Shown here piece after piece: positions 36,118-45,385 of a stretch of 55,614 nucleotides of DNA. The first letter of the stretch is position 1. Each line of letters begins with the position of its first letter. The translations under genes were made by a program, and so were the position numbers. A model generated the notes under the pieces. It made no database searches. It saw nothing but the letters and a program-made list of their open reading frames with translations, and was not told the origin of the DNA. The DNA comes from Candidatus Hydrogenedentota bacterium. Lineage in GTDB: Bacteria; Hydrogenedentota; Hydrogenedentia; Hydrogenedentales; SLHB01. The stretch spans positions 1-55,614 of the forward strand of contig JABWCD010000036.1 of NCBI GenBank assembly GCA_013359265.1. The letters run 5' to 3'.

Positions 36118-37202
36118 CTGCCGTACCATGGCTCCTGTTGCTGGTGGGCCTTGCGATTCTGACCGCCGGGGCCGAATGTCTCGTCCGCGGCTCGTCGAAA
36201 CTCGCTGCCGCCGCCGGCATTTCGCCGCTGGTTATCGGGCTCACGGTCGTCGCCTACGGCACAAGCACGCCCGAATTCGCCGTAAGCGTGAAGTCCGCGT
36301 GGGCCGGTCAATCGGACATTGCCATCGGCAACGTCGTCGGCAGCAACATCTGCAACGTTCTGCTCATCCTCGGCGCGTGTGCCGCGTTGTTTCCGCTTCG
36401 CGTCAATGTTCAACTCATTCGCCTCGATGTGCCCATCATGATCGGCGCGGCGCTGCTCGTTCCTGCGCTGGGATACGACGGCCGCATCGGACGAATCGAG
36501 GGTTTGATATTGTTCGGGATGATGGCCGCGTACACCGCGTTCGTAATTCGCAAGAGCCGTAAGGAGACCCGGGCCGCACAGGAGAAGTTCGCGGCGGAGT
36601 TCGCCGCGCCGGAACGGGTGACGGCCGGTTTCGTTCTTGCCAACGCCGCGCTCGTTGCGCTGTCCCTGGTGCTGCTCGTTTACGGTGCGCGCACGTTCGT
36701 GAATGCCGCCGTCGAACTCGCGCACGCGTTCGGCGTCAGCGAACTCGTCATCGGTCTCACCATCGTCGCCGTCGGCACCTCGCTCCCCGAAGTCGCCACG
36801 TCCATCGTCGCCACGATTCGCGGCGAGCGCGACATCGCGATCGGCAACGTGGTCGGCAGCAATATTTACAACGTGCTCGCCGTGCTTGGCGCGACGGCCA
36901 TCGTAAAACCGGTCGCGGTCTCGGCCCAGGCGCTCGCGTTCGACATACCAATCATGGTCGCAATCATGGTCGCGTGCCTGCCAATTTTCTTTACGGGACT
37001 GGCCATCAGCCGGTGGGAAGGCGGGCTCTTCCTGGGGTACTACGCGGCGTACACCGCGTACCTCGTGATGCAGTCGCAACTGCCCCAGGTGCCGCCGGGA
37101 TTCAGAACGGCAATGCTCTACTTCATCATGCCGCTCACCGCCGTAACCATCGTCGTCCTGTCGATGTGGGAACTGCGGCGGCTGCGCAGGGACCGTATGT
37201 AG
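36114..37202 (+). CDS. Calcium/sodium antiporter (CaCA, YrbG-like)
   Basis: The GTG start at 36114 overlaps the stop codon of the sialidase-like gene, and AAGGAG lies about 10 bases upstream. The 362-residue membrane protein has about ten transmembrane segments and the two family alpha repeats: GLTVVAYGTSTPEFAVS with GNVVGSNICNVLLILG, and GLTIVAVGTSLPEVATS with GNVVGSNIYNVLAVLG. These repeats bind the cations. It exchanges Na+ or H+ for Ca2+ across the cytoplasmic membrane. A sialidase and a calcium exchanger in one operon is odd. Sialidase folds often bind Ca2+, but a functional link is only a guess. Confidence 0.94.
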   Translation: MTAVPWLLLLVGLAILTAGAECLVRGSSKLAAAAGISPLVIGLTVVAYGTSTPEFAVSVKSAWAGQSDIAIGNVVGSNICNVLLILGACAALFPLRVNVQLIRLDVPIMIGAALLVPALGYDGRIGRIEGLILFGMMAAYTAFVIRKSRKETRAAQEKFAAEFAAPERVTAGFVLANAALVALSLVLLVYGARTFVNAAVELAHAFGVSELVIGLTIVAVGTSLPEVATSIVATIRGERDIAIGNVVGSNIYNVLAVLGATAIVKPVAVSAQALAFDIPIMVAIMVACLPIFFTGLAISRWEGGLFLGYYAAYTAYLVMQSQLPQVPPGFRTAMLYFIMPLTAVTIVVLSMWELRRLRRDRM

Positions 37203-37226
37203 CGCCGGATTGCGCGTCTCACGGCC

Positions 37227-37340
37227 GGCTGCGCCGCGTGCTCGTGCTTCTGCTCGTCATCGTACTCGATCGTTTCGAGTATCGAGTGCGAGTACGATGA
37301 CGAAGCACGAGCACGAGCACGTAAAAGACGGTGCGCTCGA
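37227..37340. repeat. Long imperfect palindrome, GAGCACGA family, copy 2
   Basis: GGCTGCGCCGCGTGCTCG to CGTACTCGATCG pairs with CGAGTATCGAGTGCGAGTACG and the GAGCACGAGCACG that follows. The layout is the same as at 26736-26845. It lies directly after the antiporter gene. Confidence 0.78.
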
Positions 37341-37453
37341 TGGTTTACTCGTGAGCGTTTTCCGCCGCACCGAAGGATTTTACTTCCACCGCGGCGTCGT
37401 GGGGCGGCGGGAAATGCGGGATTGCGCCGGGCAATCGCAAATCCGAAACGGCG

Positions 37454-38770
37454 TTACGCCGGTGGACTGGATTCGCTCGCGAGCTTCGCATGCAGGCGTT
37501 CCGCGTCACGGCGAATGAAAAACAATGCGCCCAGCATCAGGATCACGCCCGCGGCGATATATACGCCCGACGTCAGCGCAATCGCATAGCCCAAATCGTA
37601 CTGGTCCGCAATTCGGCCCACGATGATTGGCGCCGTGCCTGCGCCCGCGAGCCAGCCTATGCAGTTCATAAGGCCCGCCGCGGTACCGCGCGCGTTGGCC
37701 GGGATGACGTCGTAGATGGACGCAAAGATGTTCGCGTCGTACAGGCCCTTACAGAATCCCCAGCACGCCATGACAACGACCAGCGTGGAGAGCGTAGAGG
37801 TGGTGCCCGTTGCATACACAAACGGCGCTCCGAGGAATACGCCGGTCGCTTGCACGAACATGCGGCCGCCAAAGAACCTCCCACGCAGATTGTCCGCCAG
37901 CCATCCTCCCAACGGCGACGCACACATGCTCGCCACCTGCAAATAGACGACCGCCTCGAACCCGGCGCGCGTGAGGCTCAGATTGAATTTCTCATGTAAC
38001 AGCGAGGGCATCCACGAAAGCATGACCGCCGCAACGAAGTTTGCGCACAGAAAGGCGCCCAGAAGAAACAAGGTCGTCGGCGTCGAGAAGATCAACTGAG
38101 CCGTGTCCAACACCGACATGCCTTGCACCGGCCCCTTCGTCTTGACACCCGAATCCGCGAAGTCCGCCGCGCCGCGTTGGGGTTCCACAACCAGACGATG
38201 CAGGACAATGCCGAGCAGAATGCCCAGTCCGCCAAATATGATGAACGACCATCTCCATCCGTAGTACTCGCCGATCATGCCCGCGAAGAATCCGCCGCCA
38301 ATAGTCCCCGCGTATACGCTTGTTTGATGTAGTCCCATTGCTCGCGACCGTGTTCTTTTGCCGTGATAGTCGCTCACAAGTGACATGGATGCCGGAAAAT
38401 AGAAGGTCTCTCCCACGCCTTCCGCTGCGCGAAAGAATATGAGGTGCGAAAGTTTTGTGGACATTGCCGTCGCCATGCAGATTACGCTCCACGCGTACAG
38501 CCCTGCGAGAATCGCTGTTTTGCGCTTGACGCGGTCGACTATGTAGCCGGCAAACGGCGCGCCAAGCCCGTACACCCACGCAAAAGCGGCGACAATAAAG
38601 CCTTGCTGCTCCTTATTGAGGCTGAACTCTTTTTCGATGAGCGGCAATACTGACGCAAGGGCCTGACGGTCGGCATAGTTGAAGAACGCCATGAACCACA
38701 GCATCCCCACGATGTACCACTTGTAGTTCGGCGACCTGGAAAACGCAGGACGTCCGTCGTCGGTTTGCAT
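37454..38770 (-). CDS. MFS transporter (anion:cation symporter-like)
   Basis: The 438-residue protein has twelve predicted transmembrane segments. A GGAG ribosome site sits 8 bases before the ATG. The family features are clear: MAFFNYADRQALASVLPLIEKEF in the first segment, the loop 2-3 motif GYIVDRVKRKTAIL, and RAAEGVGETFYFPASMSL in the fourth segment. This fits the ACS branch that moves organic anions such as sugar acids, hexuronates or dicarboxylates. That would suit the glycan-breaking genes nearby (sialidase-like, DUF1080). It is transcribed alone, divergent from the secreted protein gene at 38908. Confidence 0.92.
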   Translation of the reverse strand: MQTDDGRPAFSRSPNYKWYIVGMLWFMAFFNYADRQALASVLPLIEKEFSLNKEQQGFIVAAFAWVYGLGAPFAGYIVDRVKRKTAILAGLYAWSVICMATAMSTKLSHLIFFRAAEGVGETFYFPASMSLVSDYHGKRTRSRAMGLHQTSVYAGTIGGGFFAGMIGEYYGWRWSFIIFGGLGILLGIVLHRLVVEPQRGAADFADSGVKTKGPVQGMSVLDTAQLIFSTPTTLFLLGAFLCANFVAAVMLSWMPSLLHEKFNLSLTRAGFEAVVYLQVASMCASPLGGWLADNLRGRFFGGRMFVQATGVFLGAPFVYATGTTSTLSTLVVVMACWGFCKGLYDANIFASIYDVIPANARGTAAGLMNCIGWLAGAGTAPIIVGRIADQYDLGYAIALTSGVYIAAGVILMLGALFFIRRDAERLHAKLASESSPPA

Positions 38771-38907
38771 GATTGCTTCTCCAGCCCATAGCCGCAGTGA
38801 GGGAAGCGGTATAATTCCGAATTCGTGCGGCGAAATGCAAGGCCCACGTCCGCTTCAACCGGCGCGGCCGCCCACGGGCATACGAAACAGGCTATTGGAG
38901 AATTGCC

Positions 38908-39495
38908 ATGAAGACGATCGTGATCAGCGCGCTTGTGGGTTTTGCCGCGGCGATACTCGTCGGCAATGCGGGGATTGCATCAGGCCCAGCCATCGTCGAC
39001 CTCGCCGAGCCTGGAGAAGCGCTCTTGATTCGGCTCAACGGAAAACCCGCGGGTGGTCTCCGCGTGGACGCGCAAGGCAGGCTCGGAATCTTCGGTCCAA
39101 ACCACACTTCAACGATCGTCACCATCGACGCACGGGACCGCGTGCAGATCGACCCCCATCCGGTCGATTCGCCTGCGCCGCGGCTGACCATCGATCAAGA
39201 CGTTTGGCTTACCGGCGTCCTTCGCGTCGGGCGCGCGGACGCCTTCGGCGACGCGCCATTCGACCCGAATGGCGCGGTTCAGGTGGGACGCAACCTGCCT
39301 ACCGCGCAGCCGATGGCCCTTCTCCGCGCCTTCGCCCAAGGCAAGGAGTCCTTCCGCCTCGGCGCAGACGCCGACGGAAACGGGTACTGGAGCGATGGCG
39401 CGCACGATACGCCACTGGTGACGTTTCAGCCCTCTGCCGCCGGTAACCCCAAATCTGGCAAGGTTTTGGTTTACGGAGCGCCAATTAATTATTGA
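38908..39495 (+). CDS. Secreted hypothetical protein
   Basis: The ribosome site GGAG lies 8 bases before the ATG. The 195-residue product has a signal peptide (VISALVGFAAAILVGNAGIA). The rest is rich in beta-strand and turn residues, with repeated short pieces such as GEALLIRLNGKPAGGLRVDAQ and FRLGADADGNGYWSDG. It has no family I recognise. The stop codon lies inside the left arm of the palindrome at 39486-39530, so that palindrome may also serve as its terminator. Confidence 0.65.
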   Translation: MKTIVISALVGFAAAILVGNAGIASGPAIVDLAEPGEALLIRLNGKPAGGLRVDAQGRLGIFGPNHTSTIVTIDARDRVQIDPHPVDSPAPRLTIDQDVWLTGVLRVGRADAFGDAPFDPNGAVQVGRNLPTAQPMALLRAFAQGKESFRLGADADGNGYWSDGAHDTPLVTFQPSAAGNPKSGKVLVYGAPINY

Positions 39496-39530
39496 AATAT
39501 CATCTGTGTATGATGATATTTCAATAATTA
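39486..39530. promoter_or_regulatory. Perfect 19-bp palindrome with symmetrical promoter boxes before the ATPase gene
   Basis: The arms are 39486-39504 (TAATTATTGAAATATCATC) and its exact reverse complement 39512-39530, around the loop TGTGTAT. TTGAAA (39492-39497), a 17-base gap and GATATT (39515-39520) form a plausible promoter reading into the ATPase gene. Because of the symmetry, the same boxes with the same spacing exist on the other strand. There is no ribosome site before the ATG at 39548. An extra TATACT (39536-39541) lies just before the start. Confidence 0.8.
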
Positions 39531-39547
39531 TTTGATATACTTTCCTC

Positions 39548-40693
39548 ATGATCGCCCGGCCCGCAGACTCCCAACGACTTAGGTGGCTACTGGGCGCCTT
39601 CCCAGTCACCGCGATTCTCGGTCCCCGCCAATCGGGCAAGACTACGCTTGCGCGGGAACTCGCCTCCGACCATTTTTTTGACCTCGAAAACCCGCGTGAC
39701 GTGGCGCTCCTCGCCCAGCCGCAGCTCGCGCTTGAACCCTTGTCGGGCCTGATAGTGATCGACGAAATCCAGCGCGCGCCGGAAATCTTTCCGCTGATTC
39801 GTCACTTGGTCGATACGCGCACGGAACAGCGTTACCTGATTCTCGGCAGTGCATCGCGAGACCTAATCCAGCAATCGTCGGAATCGTTGGCCGGACGCAT
39901 TGCCTACCATGAACTTGGTGGGTTCCGGCCGGATGACGTTGGCCGGGAGAATTGGCGCGCGCTTTGGCTGCGCGGCGGCCTCCCGCGGTCGTACGTTGCG
40001 TCCTCGGACAAGTTAAGCCAAGTATGGCGCGAACAATACATAGCGACGTTTCTCGAGCGCGACATCCCGCAGTTGGGAATCTCGATTCCAGCCAATACGC
40101 TGCGCCGATTCTGGACGATGCTTTGTCACTACCACGGCCAGATAATCAACTACGCCGAATTCGGCCGTTCGTTCGGCATATCGGACATGACGGTTCGCCG
40201 GTATCTTGACATACTCGAAGGCACATTCATGGTGCGTTTGCTGCAACCGTGGCATGCGAACACTCGAAAACGGATCGTCAAACGACCGAAGATTTACATT
40301 CGCGATTCCGGGCTGTTGCATACGCTGTTGTCGATTCAATCCGATCGCGATCTCGCCGTACACAACAAACTGGGCGCATCATGGGAAGGGTTCGCGTTGG
40401 AATGTGCCGCGCGCGCTATCGGGAAGCGCAACGAGGAACTTGCGTTTTGGGCCACTCACTCGAGCGCTGAAGTCGATCTCATCTGGCAGGAACACGGCAA
40501 GAATTGGGCGATTGAAGCGAAATACACCGACGCCCCTAAGCTTACGCGGTCGATGACCAGCGCGTTGAACGATCTCGATCTGGCCCATTTGTGGGTGCTG
40601 TATCCCGGGGATCGAGCGTATCCCATTGCGCGCGGCGTAAGCGCGCTGCCCCTGGCAAGCATGGGCGCCAACTGGAGCTATCCAAACGATTGA
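39548..40693 (+). CDS. AAA_14/DUF4143 family ATPase
   Basis: This 381-residue protein has an N-terminal AAA+ domain: Walker A GPRQSGKTT (25-33), Walker B IVIDEIQRAPE (70-80) and the sensor ILGSASRDLIQQ. A winged-helix-like middle follows (YAEFGRSFGISDMTVRRYL). The C-terminal DUF4143 half contains a PD-(D/E)xK-like pattern, EVDLIWQEHGKNWAIEAKY. The family is widespread, patchily distributed and of unknown function. It is often suspected to act in gene regulation, toxin-like or mobile contexts. The strong AT-rich palindrome directly upstream suggests autoregulation. The gene is flanked by unrelated genes and converges with dsbD, leaving a 24-base gap. Confidence 0.92.
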   Translation: MIARPADSQRLRWLLGAFPVTAILGPRQSGKTTLARELASDHFFDLENPRDVALLAQPQLALEPLSGLIVIDEIQRAPEIFPLIRHLVDTRTEQRYLILGSASRDLIQQSSESLAGRIAYHELGGFRPDDVGRENWRALWLRGGLPRSYVASSDKLSQVWREQYIATFLERDIPQLGISIPANTLRRFWTMLCHYHGQIINYAEFGRSFGISDMTVRRYLDILEGTFMVRLLQPWHANTRKRIVKRPKIYIRDSGLLHTLLSIQSDRDLAVHNKLGASWEGFALECAARAIGKRNEELAFWATHSSAEVDLIWQEHGKNWAIEAKYTDAPKLTRSMTSALNDLDLAHLWVLYPGDRAYPIARGVSALPLASMGANWSYPND

Positions 40694-40717
40694 GCCGCTC
40701 CGGCGGCGGTCCGGCCA

Positions 40718-42523
40718 CTACTTTGGTAATAGCACGACGTACAGCGGCAGGCCCACGTATTCAAAATTGGCCAGCACGTCTTTCGCGGGGGACGATTCGG
40801 GGTCTTCGGCCTGGTACTTGATCTTGACGAAGTTCTCGAGCCGCTTGAGGACGGCTGGGTCCTTGAATGTGGTTTCGTTCATGTACAGGCAGTTCTTGCA
40901 CCACGTCGCCCAGAAGTCGATCAGCACCGGTTTCTTTTCGCGCCTGGCCTGTGCGAGGCCTTCGTCGAGCGAGGTGACCCATCCTTCTTCCGCGCTGGTC
41001 TGCGCGCTGGCCAGGACCGCGCTCTTGTCCACGAGATAGCGCGCGCTGAACTGTCCGTAGGCCTGATACCCGTAGTACGCCGAGAACAGGAGGATGAACA
41101 CGCCAAACGCCTGCTTCACGCGCACCATCCACATGCCCGGTTTCGGCAGGTGGGCAAGGCCGGCGCCGGCAAACGGCCACGGCAGCGCCATGCCCACGCC
41201 GAGCAGGAACGGCAGCGCCAGCGCGATCGCCGCCCCGCGCGCATACGCATCCTGCGAGTACAGGACGACGGCGATTACGACCGGCGCCACGCAGGCGCCC
41301 GCGAGCAGCGCGTTCACCGCGCCCATAATGAACGCGAACAGATAATTGCCGGAATCCTTCCGGATGCCGAGCTTCGATTGGTACTTGGTGAAATCGATGA
41401 GAATCACATCGAACATCGCGAGCGCCAGCACGACGAAGACGAGTGCGATTGCCGCGTTGAACCACCATTGCGCGTTCAGTGAACCGAAACTCGCCGCGCC
41501 GAGCACCGCGACCAGACCCAGCACGCCGTACAACAGCGCGGTGCCGAGTCCGTACATGCCGCCGAGCAGGAACCCTTTCGTGCGCGATCCGGCCCTTACG
41601 CCCGCGCCGATGATCGCGAGGTTCACGGGAATCAGCGGCAGCACGCACGGGGTCAGGTTCAGCGTGATTCCGCCAATCAGCGTCAGCAGAATGACCAGCG
41701 GGAGGCCCAATCCCTTCAACGTGAATCCGCCCGTCGCAACGCTGCCCGTCAGACCAAGCAGCCCGCCGGATTGCGGAGCCGCTTCGCCCTTCTCGGAGCG
41801 ATCAATCCACTTCAAGAATTCTTCCGTGCTGACAAAACCGGATTGACCCGCGATTTCAAACTGCGGCAACAACTCCTGCCACGTTTGGGCCGCGGCAGGT
41901 TGCGTTGTCTTTACCGCAGACGCAGACTCAACCACGGCTGGCTTTGCAGTTGCTTCGGCGGGCTTGGTTTCGCTGTACTTGTCGATCGCCGCAAATAACT
42001 CGGCTTCCTGCGCTGCTGGCGTTTCGCCGGGAGCGAGGACCTTAATGGGAACCTCAAACTTAATTGTCGACGGCCCCAAACATGACTTGTCGTCGCAGGC
42101 CTGGATGCGCAGCGACCCCTTCAGCGTGAGCGTGCCTGTGGCAACGGACTGGGCCACCTCCAGTGGAACGCCGATCGCCGTTTTGCCTTCGTACACCGAC
42201 ACCAGGCCGTCCGAGAATGCGAGTTTGATCTCTTCGCCGGGCGGATAGGCGAATTCGCCCGCGGTGACGCCTTCCAGCGGCTCGAGTTTCAGCACCGTCG
42301 CGATAAGGTATTTGTCGAGTGGCTTGTGGCTGTTGGTGTGCCAGCCGTCCTGAATCGCGATGACTACGGCGGCGCGAATCTTACCGCCGGGCAGCACACC
42401 GGAATGATCGGTAACGGCCGAAACGGTTACGACGTCGCTGGTCGCTTTCGCGTTTGCCTCGACAGCGGCAAACGCGGCGCACAGCGCCACCGCGCACAAT
42501 CCCCAACGTGAGAACCGCACCAT
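40718..42523 (-). CDS. dsbD: DsbD-like thiol:disulfide interchange protein
   Basis: This inner-membrane electron carrier of 601 residues passes reducing power from cytoplasmic thioredoxin to periplasmic thiols. After a signal peptide (WGLCAVALCAAFAAVEANA) comes a DsbD-N-like domain with CDDKSCLGP, then about eight transmembrane segments with the paired cysteines in LTPCVLPLIPVN and GACVAPVVIAV. The C-terminal thioredoxin domain has WATWCKNC near residue 540. All three functional parts are present. The ATG at 42523 lies 2 bases after the stop codon of the DUF255 gene upstream, so the two are one operon. Confidence 0.92.
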   Translation of the reverse strand: MVRFSRWGLCAVALCAAFAAVEANAKATSDVVTVSAVTDHSGVLPGGKIRAAVVIAIQDGWHTNSHKPLDKYLIATVLKLEPLEGVTAGEFAYPPGEEIKLAFSDGLVSVYEGKTAIGVPLEVAQSVATGTLTLKGSLRIQACDDKSCLGPSTIKFEVPIKVLAPGETPAAQEAELFAAIDKYSETKPAEATAKPAVVESASAVKTTQPAAAQTWQELLPQFEIAGQSGFVSTEEFLKWIDRSEKGEAAPQSGGLLGLTGSVATGGFTLKGLGLPLVILLTLIGGITLNLTPCVLPLIPVNLAIIGAGVRAGSRTKGFLLGGMYGLGTALLYGVLGLVAVLGAASFGSLNAQWWFNAAIALVFVVLALAMFDVILIDFTKYQSKLGIRKDSGNYLFAFIMGAVNALLAGACVAPVVIAVVLYSQDAYARGAAIALALPFLLGVGMALPWPFAGAGLAHLPKPGMWMVRVKQAFGVFILLFSAYYGYQAYGQFSARYLVDKSAVLASAQTSAEEGWVTSLDEGLAQARREKKPVLIDFWATWCKNCLYMNETTFKDPAVLKRLENFVKIKYQAEDPESSPAKDVLANFEYVGLPLYVVLLPK

Positions 42524-42525
42524 AT

Positions 42526-44754
42526 CTACTGCGCTACCTTCTTTCCGCCCAGCGCCTTCACGAGGTCTTCGGGCGTTGTCACGGGCATCTGACACGCATA
42601 ATTTTTGCACACATAGGCCGCGCTTTTCCCGCCGACCGGCGCCTTGTCAACTAACAGCGGAATCCGCTTGCCAATTTCGCCGTCGGCCTTCGCCGTGTCT
42701 GCGAGCGCGACGACTTTGTTCGGAACGAACTGCGCGTGCAGCGCCGCGAGTAGCGCGCGGGTTTCGCCGGAACCCGCGGCGCCGGCAATCGCAACCTCTT
42801 TCGGGGCGTTCAGTTCGAAATCCACGGCGCACAGCATTTTCATGTACGCGCGCGGCGAGCTTTCCATGTTCGCGCTGTTCGCCTTGAGCACCTGCGCCGC
42901 CTTCTCCGCGTACTGCTTGTTGTCGCGCAATTTCGCGAGACGTTGCAGCGCGGTCACCGCCATCGAGTTGCCGGACGGCTCCGCCCCGTCGTACGTCGGT
43001 TTTGTGCGCGCGATCAAATGCGCATGGTCATCCGTGGTCGAGTAGAACCCGCCATCGCTTGCGTCCCAGAACATGGCGATCATCCCGCCCGCCAGGTCGT
43101 CTGCTGCGTTCAACCACTGCTCGTCGAACGTCGCCTCGTACAGATCGATCAGGCCGATCGCGGTGAACGCGTAATCGTCGAGATACGCGAGCAACCGGCT
43201 CTCGCCTTTGCGGTGCGTGCGCAGCAGCTTGCCGTCCTTGCGCATGTCGGTGAGCAAGAATTTCGCCGCGCGTTCCGCCGCGTCGCGATACCGTGCGTCG
43301 CCGAGCACCTGGTATCCCTGCGCCAACGCGGAAATCATCAGGCCGTTCCACGACGTGAGAATCTTGTCGTCCAGTCCCGGCCGCACGCGCGCGCCGCGCA
43401 CCGCAAGCAATTTGGCGCGGCACTCCGCGAGCTTGTTCTCGAAGTCCTCGACGCTCATGCTGAATTCCTTCGCGACAGCGTCCGCGGGCCGCGTCACGTG
43501 CAGGATGTTTTGTCCGGCGTGGTATTTTTCGTGCGAACTGAAATTGCCGCCGGGCCGTACGTTGTAATACTGGCAGAACAGGTATCCGTCCGCGTCGCCG
43601 AGAATCGACATGATCTCGTCCTGCGTCCAGACATAAAACTTGCCCTCCTGCCCTTCGCTGTCGGCGTCCTCGGTGGAGTGAAATGCGCCGTTCGCGTCCT
43701 GCATGTCGCGCAGTTCGTAGTCGAGAATCTCGCGGGCCGCGCGCGCGAACAGTTTTTCGCCCGTCGCCTGATACGCCTCCAGATACACGGGCGCGAGTTG
43801 CGCGTTGTCGTACAACATCTTTTCGAAGTGCGGCACAAGCCATTGCGCGTCCACCGAGTACCGATGGAACCCTCCGCCGAGATGGTCGTACATTCCGCCG
43901 CAATACATGCGCGTCAGCGTAAACGCCGCCATCTCGAGCGCAATCGTGTCGCCGGTGTTGTAGTGGTGGCGCAACAGCAGCGCAATCGACGGCGCCGATG
44001 GAAACTTCGGCGCGCCGCCAAACCCGCCAAACGAGTGATCGTAGCTCGCGCTCAATTCGTCTACGGCATCCTTTATCAAATCGTACGAAAGCGCGCCCGT
44101 TTCGCCCATGCGGGCGGACGTGCTCTGCTTCACGTACTGCGTGAGTTGGTCGGCGCTCTTGTCCACGTCGGCGCGCCGTTCATTCCACGCCTGTGCTATT
44201 GAATTCAAAACGGTCTTGAAACCAGGTCGCCCGTACGCGTCCTCCGGCGGGTAATACGTGCCGCCGTAGAACGGCTTCAGGTCCGGCGTCAGCCACACCG
44301 ACATCGGCCACCCCCCGCTCTGCGTCATGATCTGCACAGCGGTCATGTAGATTTCATCGAGGTCGGGGCGCTCCTCGCGATCGACTTTGATGCACACAAA
44401 ATCTCGATTGAGAATCTCCGCGACACTCTCGCTTTCGAACGATTCCCGCTCCATCACGTGACACCAATGGCACGCCGAATACCCGATGGAAAGGAAGATC
44501 GGCTTGTCCTCCGCCCGCGACTTCGCGATTGCTTCGTCCCCCCACGGATACCAATCTACCGGGTTGTGCGCATGCTGCAACAGATACGGACTCGTCTCGT
44601 TTGCAAGCCGGTTTGTGTGCTTCGGGACCGCCTCGGAGCGTATGGCCATCAGGGGTTCCTTCTCGGAATGTTTCGGTTCTTGCGCGGTCACGGCGAGCAC
44701 GACAGTTATCAGGAAAAGTGCTCGAGCCGCGGCGTTCAGTGCGTTCCGTTTCAT
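42526..44754 (-). CDS. Exported thioredoxin-domain protein (DUF255 / YyaL family)
   Basis: The 742-residue protein starts with a signal peptide ([16 protein letters not shown]), while most family members are cytoplasmic. The thioredoxin-like domain carries the [21 protein letters not shown] block and the motif [14 protein letters not shown] (CHWC near residue 93). A large alpha/alpha-barrel region like that of glycoside-processing enzymes follows ([65 protein letters not shown]). The role of the family is unknown; both redox and sugar-related functions have been proposed. The downstream dsbD gene, 2 bases away, could supply electrons to its CHWC site in the periplasm. GGAAGG lies 6 bases before the ATG. 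Confidence 0.9.
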   Translation of the reverse strand: MKRNALNAAARALFLITVVLAVTAQEPKHSEKEPLMAIRSEAVPKHTNRLANETSPYLLQHAHNPVDWYPWGDEAIAKSRAEDKPIFLSIGYSACHWCHVMERESFESESVAEILNRDFVCIKVDREERPDLDEIYMTAVQIMTQSGGWPMSVWLTPDLKPFYGGTYYPPEDAYGRPGFKTVLNSIAQAWNERRADVDKSADQLTQYVKQSTSARMGETGALSYDLIKDAVDELSASYDHSFGGFGGAPKFPSAPSIALLLRHHYNTGDTIALEMAAFTLTRMYCGGMYDHLGGGFHRYSVDAQWLVPHFEKMLYDNAQLAPVYLEAYQATGEKLFARAAREILDYELRDMQDANGAFHSTEDADSEGQEGKFYVWTQDEIMSILGDADGYLFCQYYNVRPGGNFSSHEKYHAGQNILHVTRPADAVAKEFSMSVEDFENKLAECRAKLLAVRGARVRPGLDDKILTSWNGLMISALAQGYQVLGDARYRDAAERAAKFLLTDMRKDGKLLRTHRKGESRLLAYLDDYAFTAIGLIDLYEATFDEQWLNAADDLAGGMIAMFWDASDGGFYSTTDDHAHLIARTKPTYDGAEPSGNSMAVTALQRLAKLRDNKQYAEKAAQVLKANSANMESSPRAYMKMLCAVDFELNAPKEVAIAGAAGSGETRALLAALHAQFVPNKVVALADTAKADGEIGKRIPLLVDKAPVGGKSAAYVCKNYACQMPVTTPEDLVKALGGKKVAQ

Positions 44755-45046
44755 GTGCCCTTCCAGATACCGAACAGATTACACGCGAGCGGCATTCCGA
44801 ATCAGCCGCATCGAACACGGCTGGCGCATCATCGAGGTCCGAGTTCAGAAACTGGACAAATCGCAGTCCCGATTCTGGAATCTGGACTCGCCGCGCAGCC
44901 GAAACGTCTGTCGTAGTGCGCCAGCCCTTTCGTCGCAACCCTGTTTACCGCATTGGCTTGTGAATGCAGTTTCACGTTTGCGCCTGCTCTGGCACTCTTC
45001 TTGTTATGTCCCTATACGTCACTGAGCGGTGTCTATAAGACACAAC
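44755..45046. other. Intergenic region without recognisable gene
   Basis: Nearly 300 bases lie between the DUF255 gene and the first flanking hairpin copy. I see no convincing coding sequence or RNA. CCCGATTCTGGAATC occurs here near 44869 and again in the hairpin at 45177-45204, which may mark small duplicated pieces. Confidence 0.4.
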
Positions 45047-45125
45047 CCATCGAGTAACGCGAGCAGCCCCGCTTCGCGTGAACCCGAGGCGGGCGCCTGG
45101 CACCACACCCAGGCGCCCGCCTTTT
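45047..45125 (+). terminator. Hairpin repeat with gene-end sequence, copy A
   Basis: These 79 bases are nearly identical to 49293-49371, including the ATCGAGTAA that forms the last codons of the FG-GAP gene there. The stem GGCGGGCGCCTGG / CCAGGCGCCCGCC (45088-45100 with 45109-45121), loop CACCACAC, is followed by TTTT. It is probably the remaining 3' end of another gene copy, or a duplicated terminator. Confidence 0.75.
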
Positions 45126-45176
45126 ACGGGTTTCGACTCCTCTAACTTGATGGCAAATCCAGATACTGAACAATCG

Positions 45177-45204
45177 GTCGTCCCGATTCTGGAATCGGGA
45201 CGAC
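45177..45204. repeat. Perfect 13-bp hairpin upstream of the FG-GAP gene
   Basis: GTCGTCCCGATTC and GAATCGGGACGAC are separated by TG only. It lies about 180 bases before the FG-GAP protein start and could be an attenuator, a binding site or a REP-like element. Confidence 0.6.
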
Positions 45205-45385
45205 ACTCCGTGTTCAAACTTGTGATGGATGGTGTAAATCTCGGCTTGTAACGTATCTCGTAGAAATACTTTACGTATGCACATCCCTTTGCCTCTTGTC
45301 TTGGCACAGCAAATGCTTTCACCCCAATTGGGATGGGGGTCAAACGCAATCCCCCGCGACGCTCCCACTGGGAGGAACGCTGACC

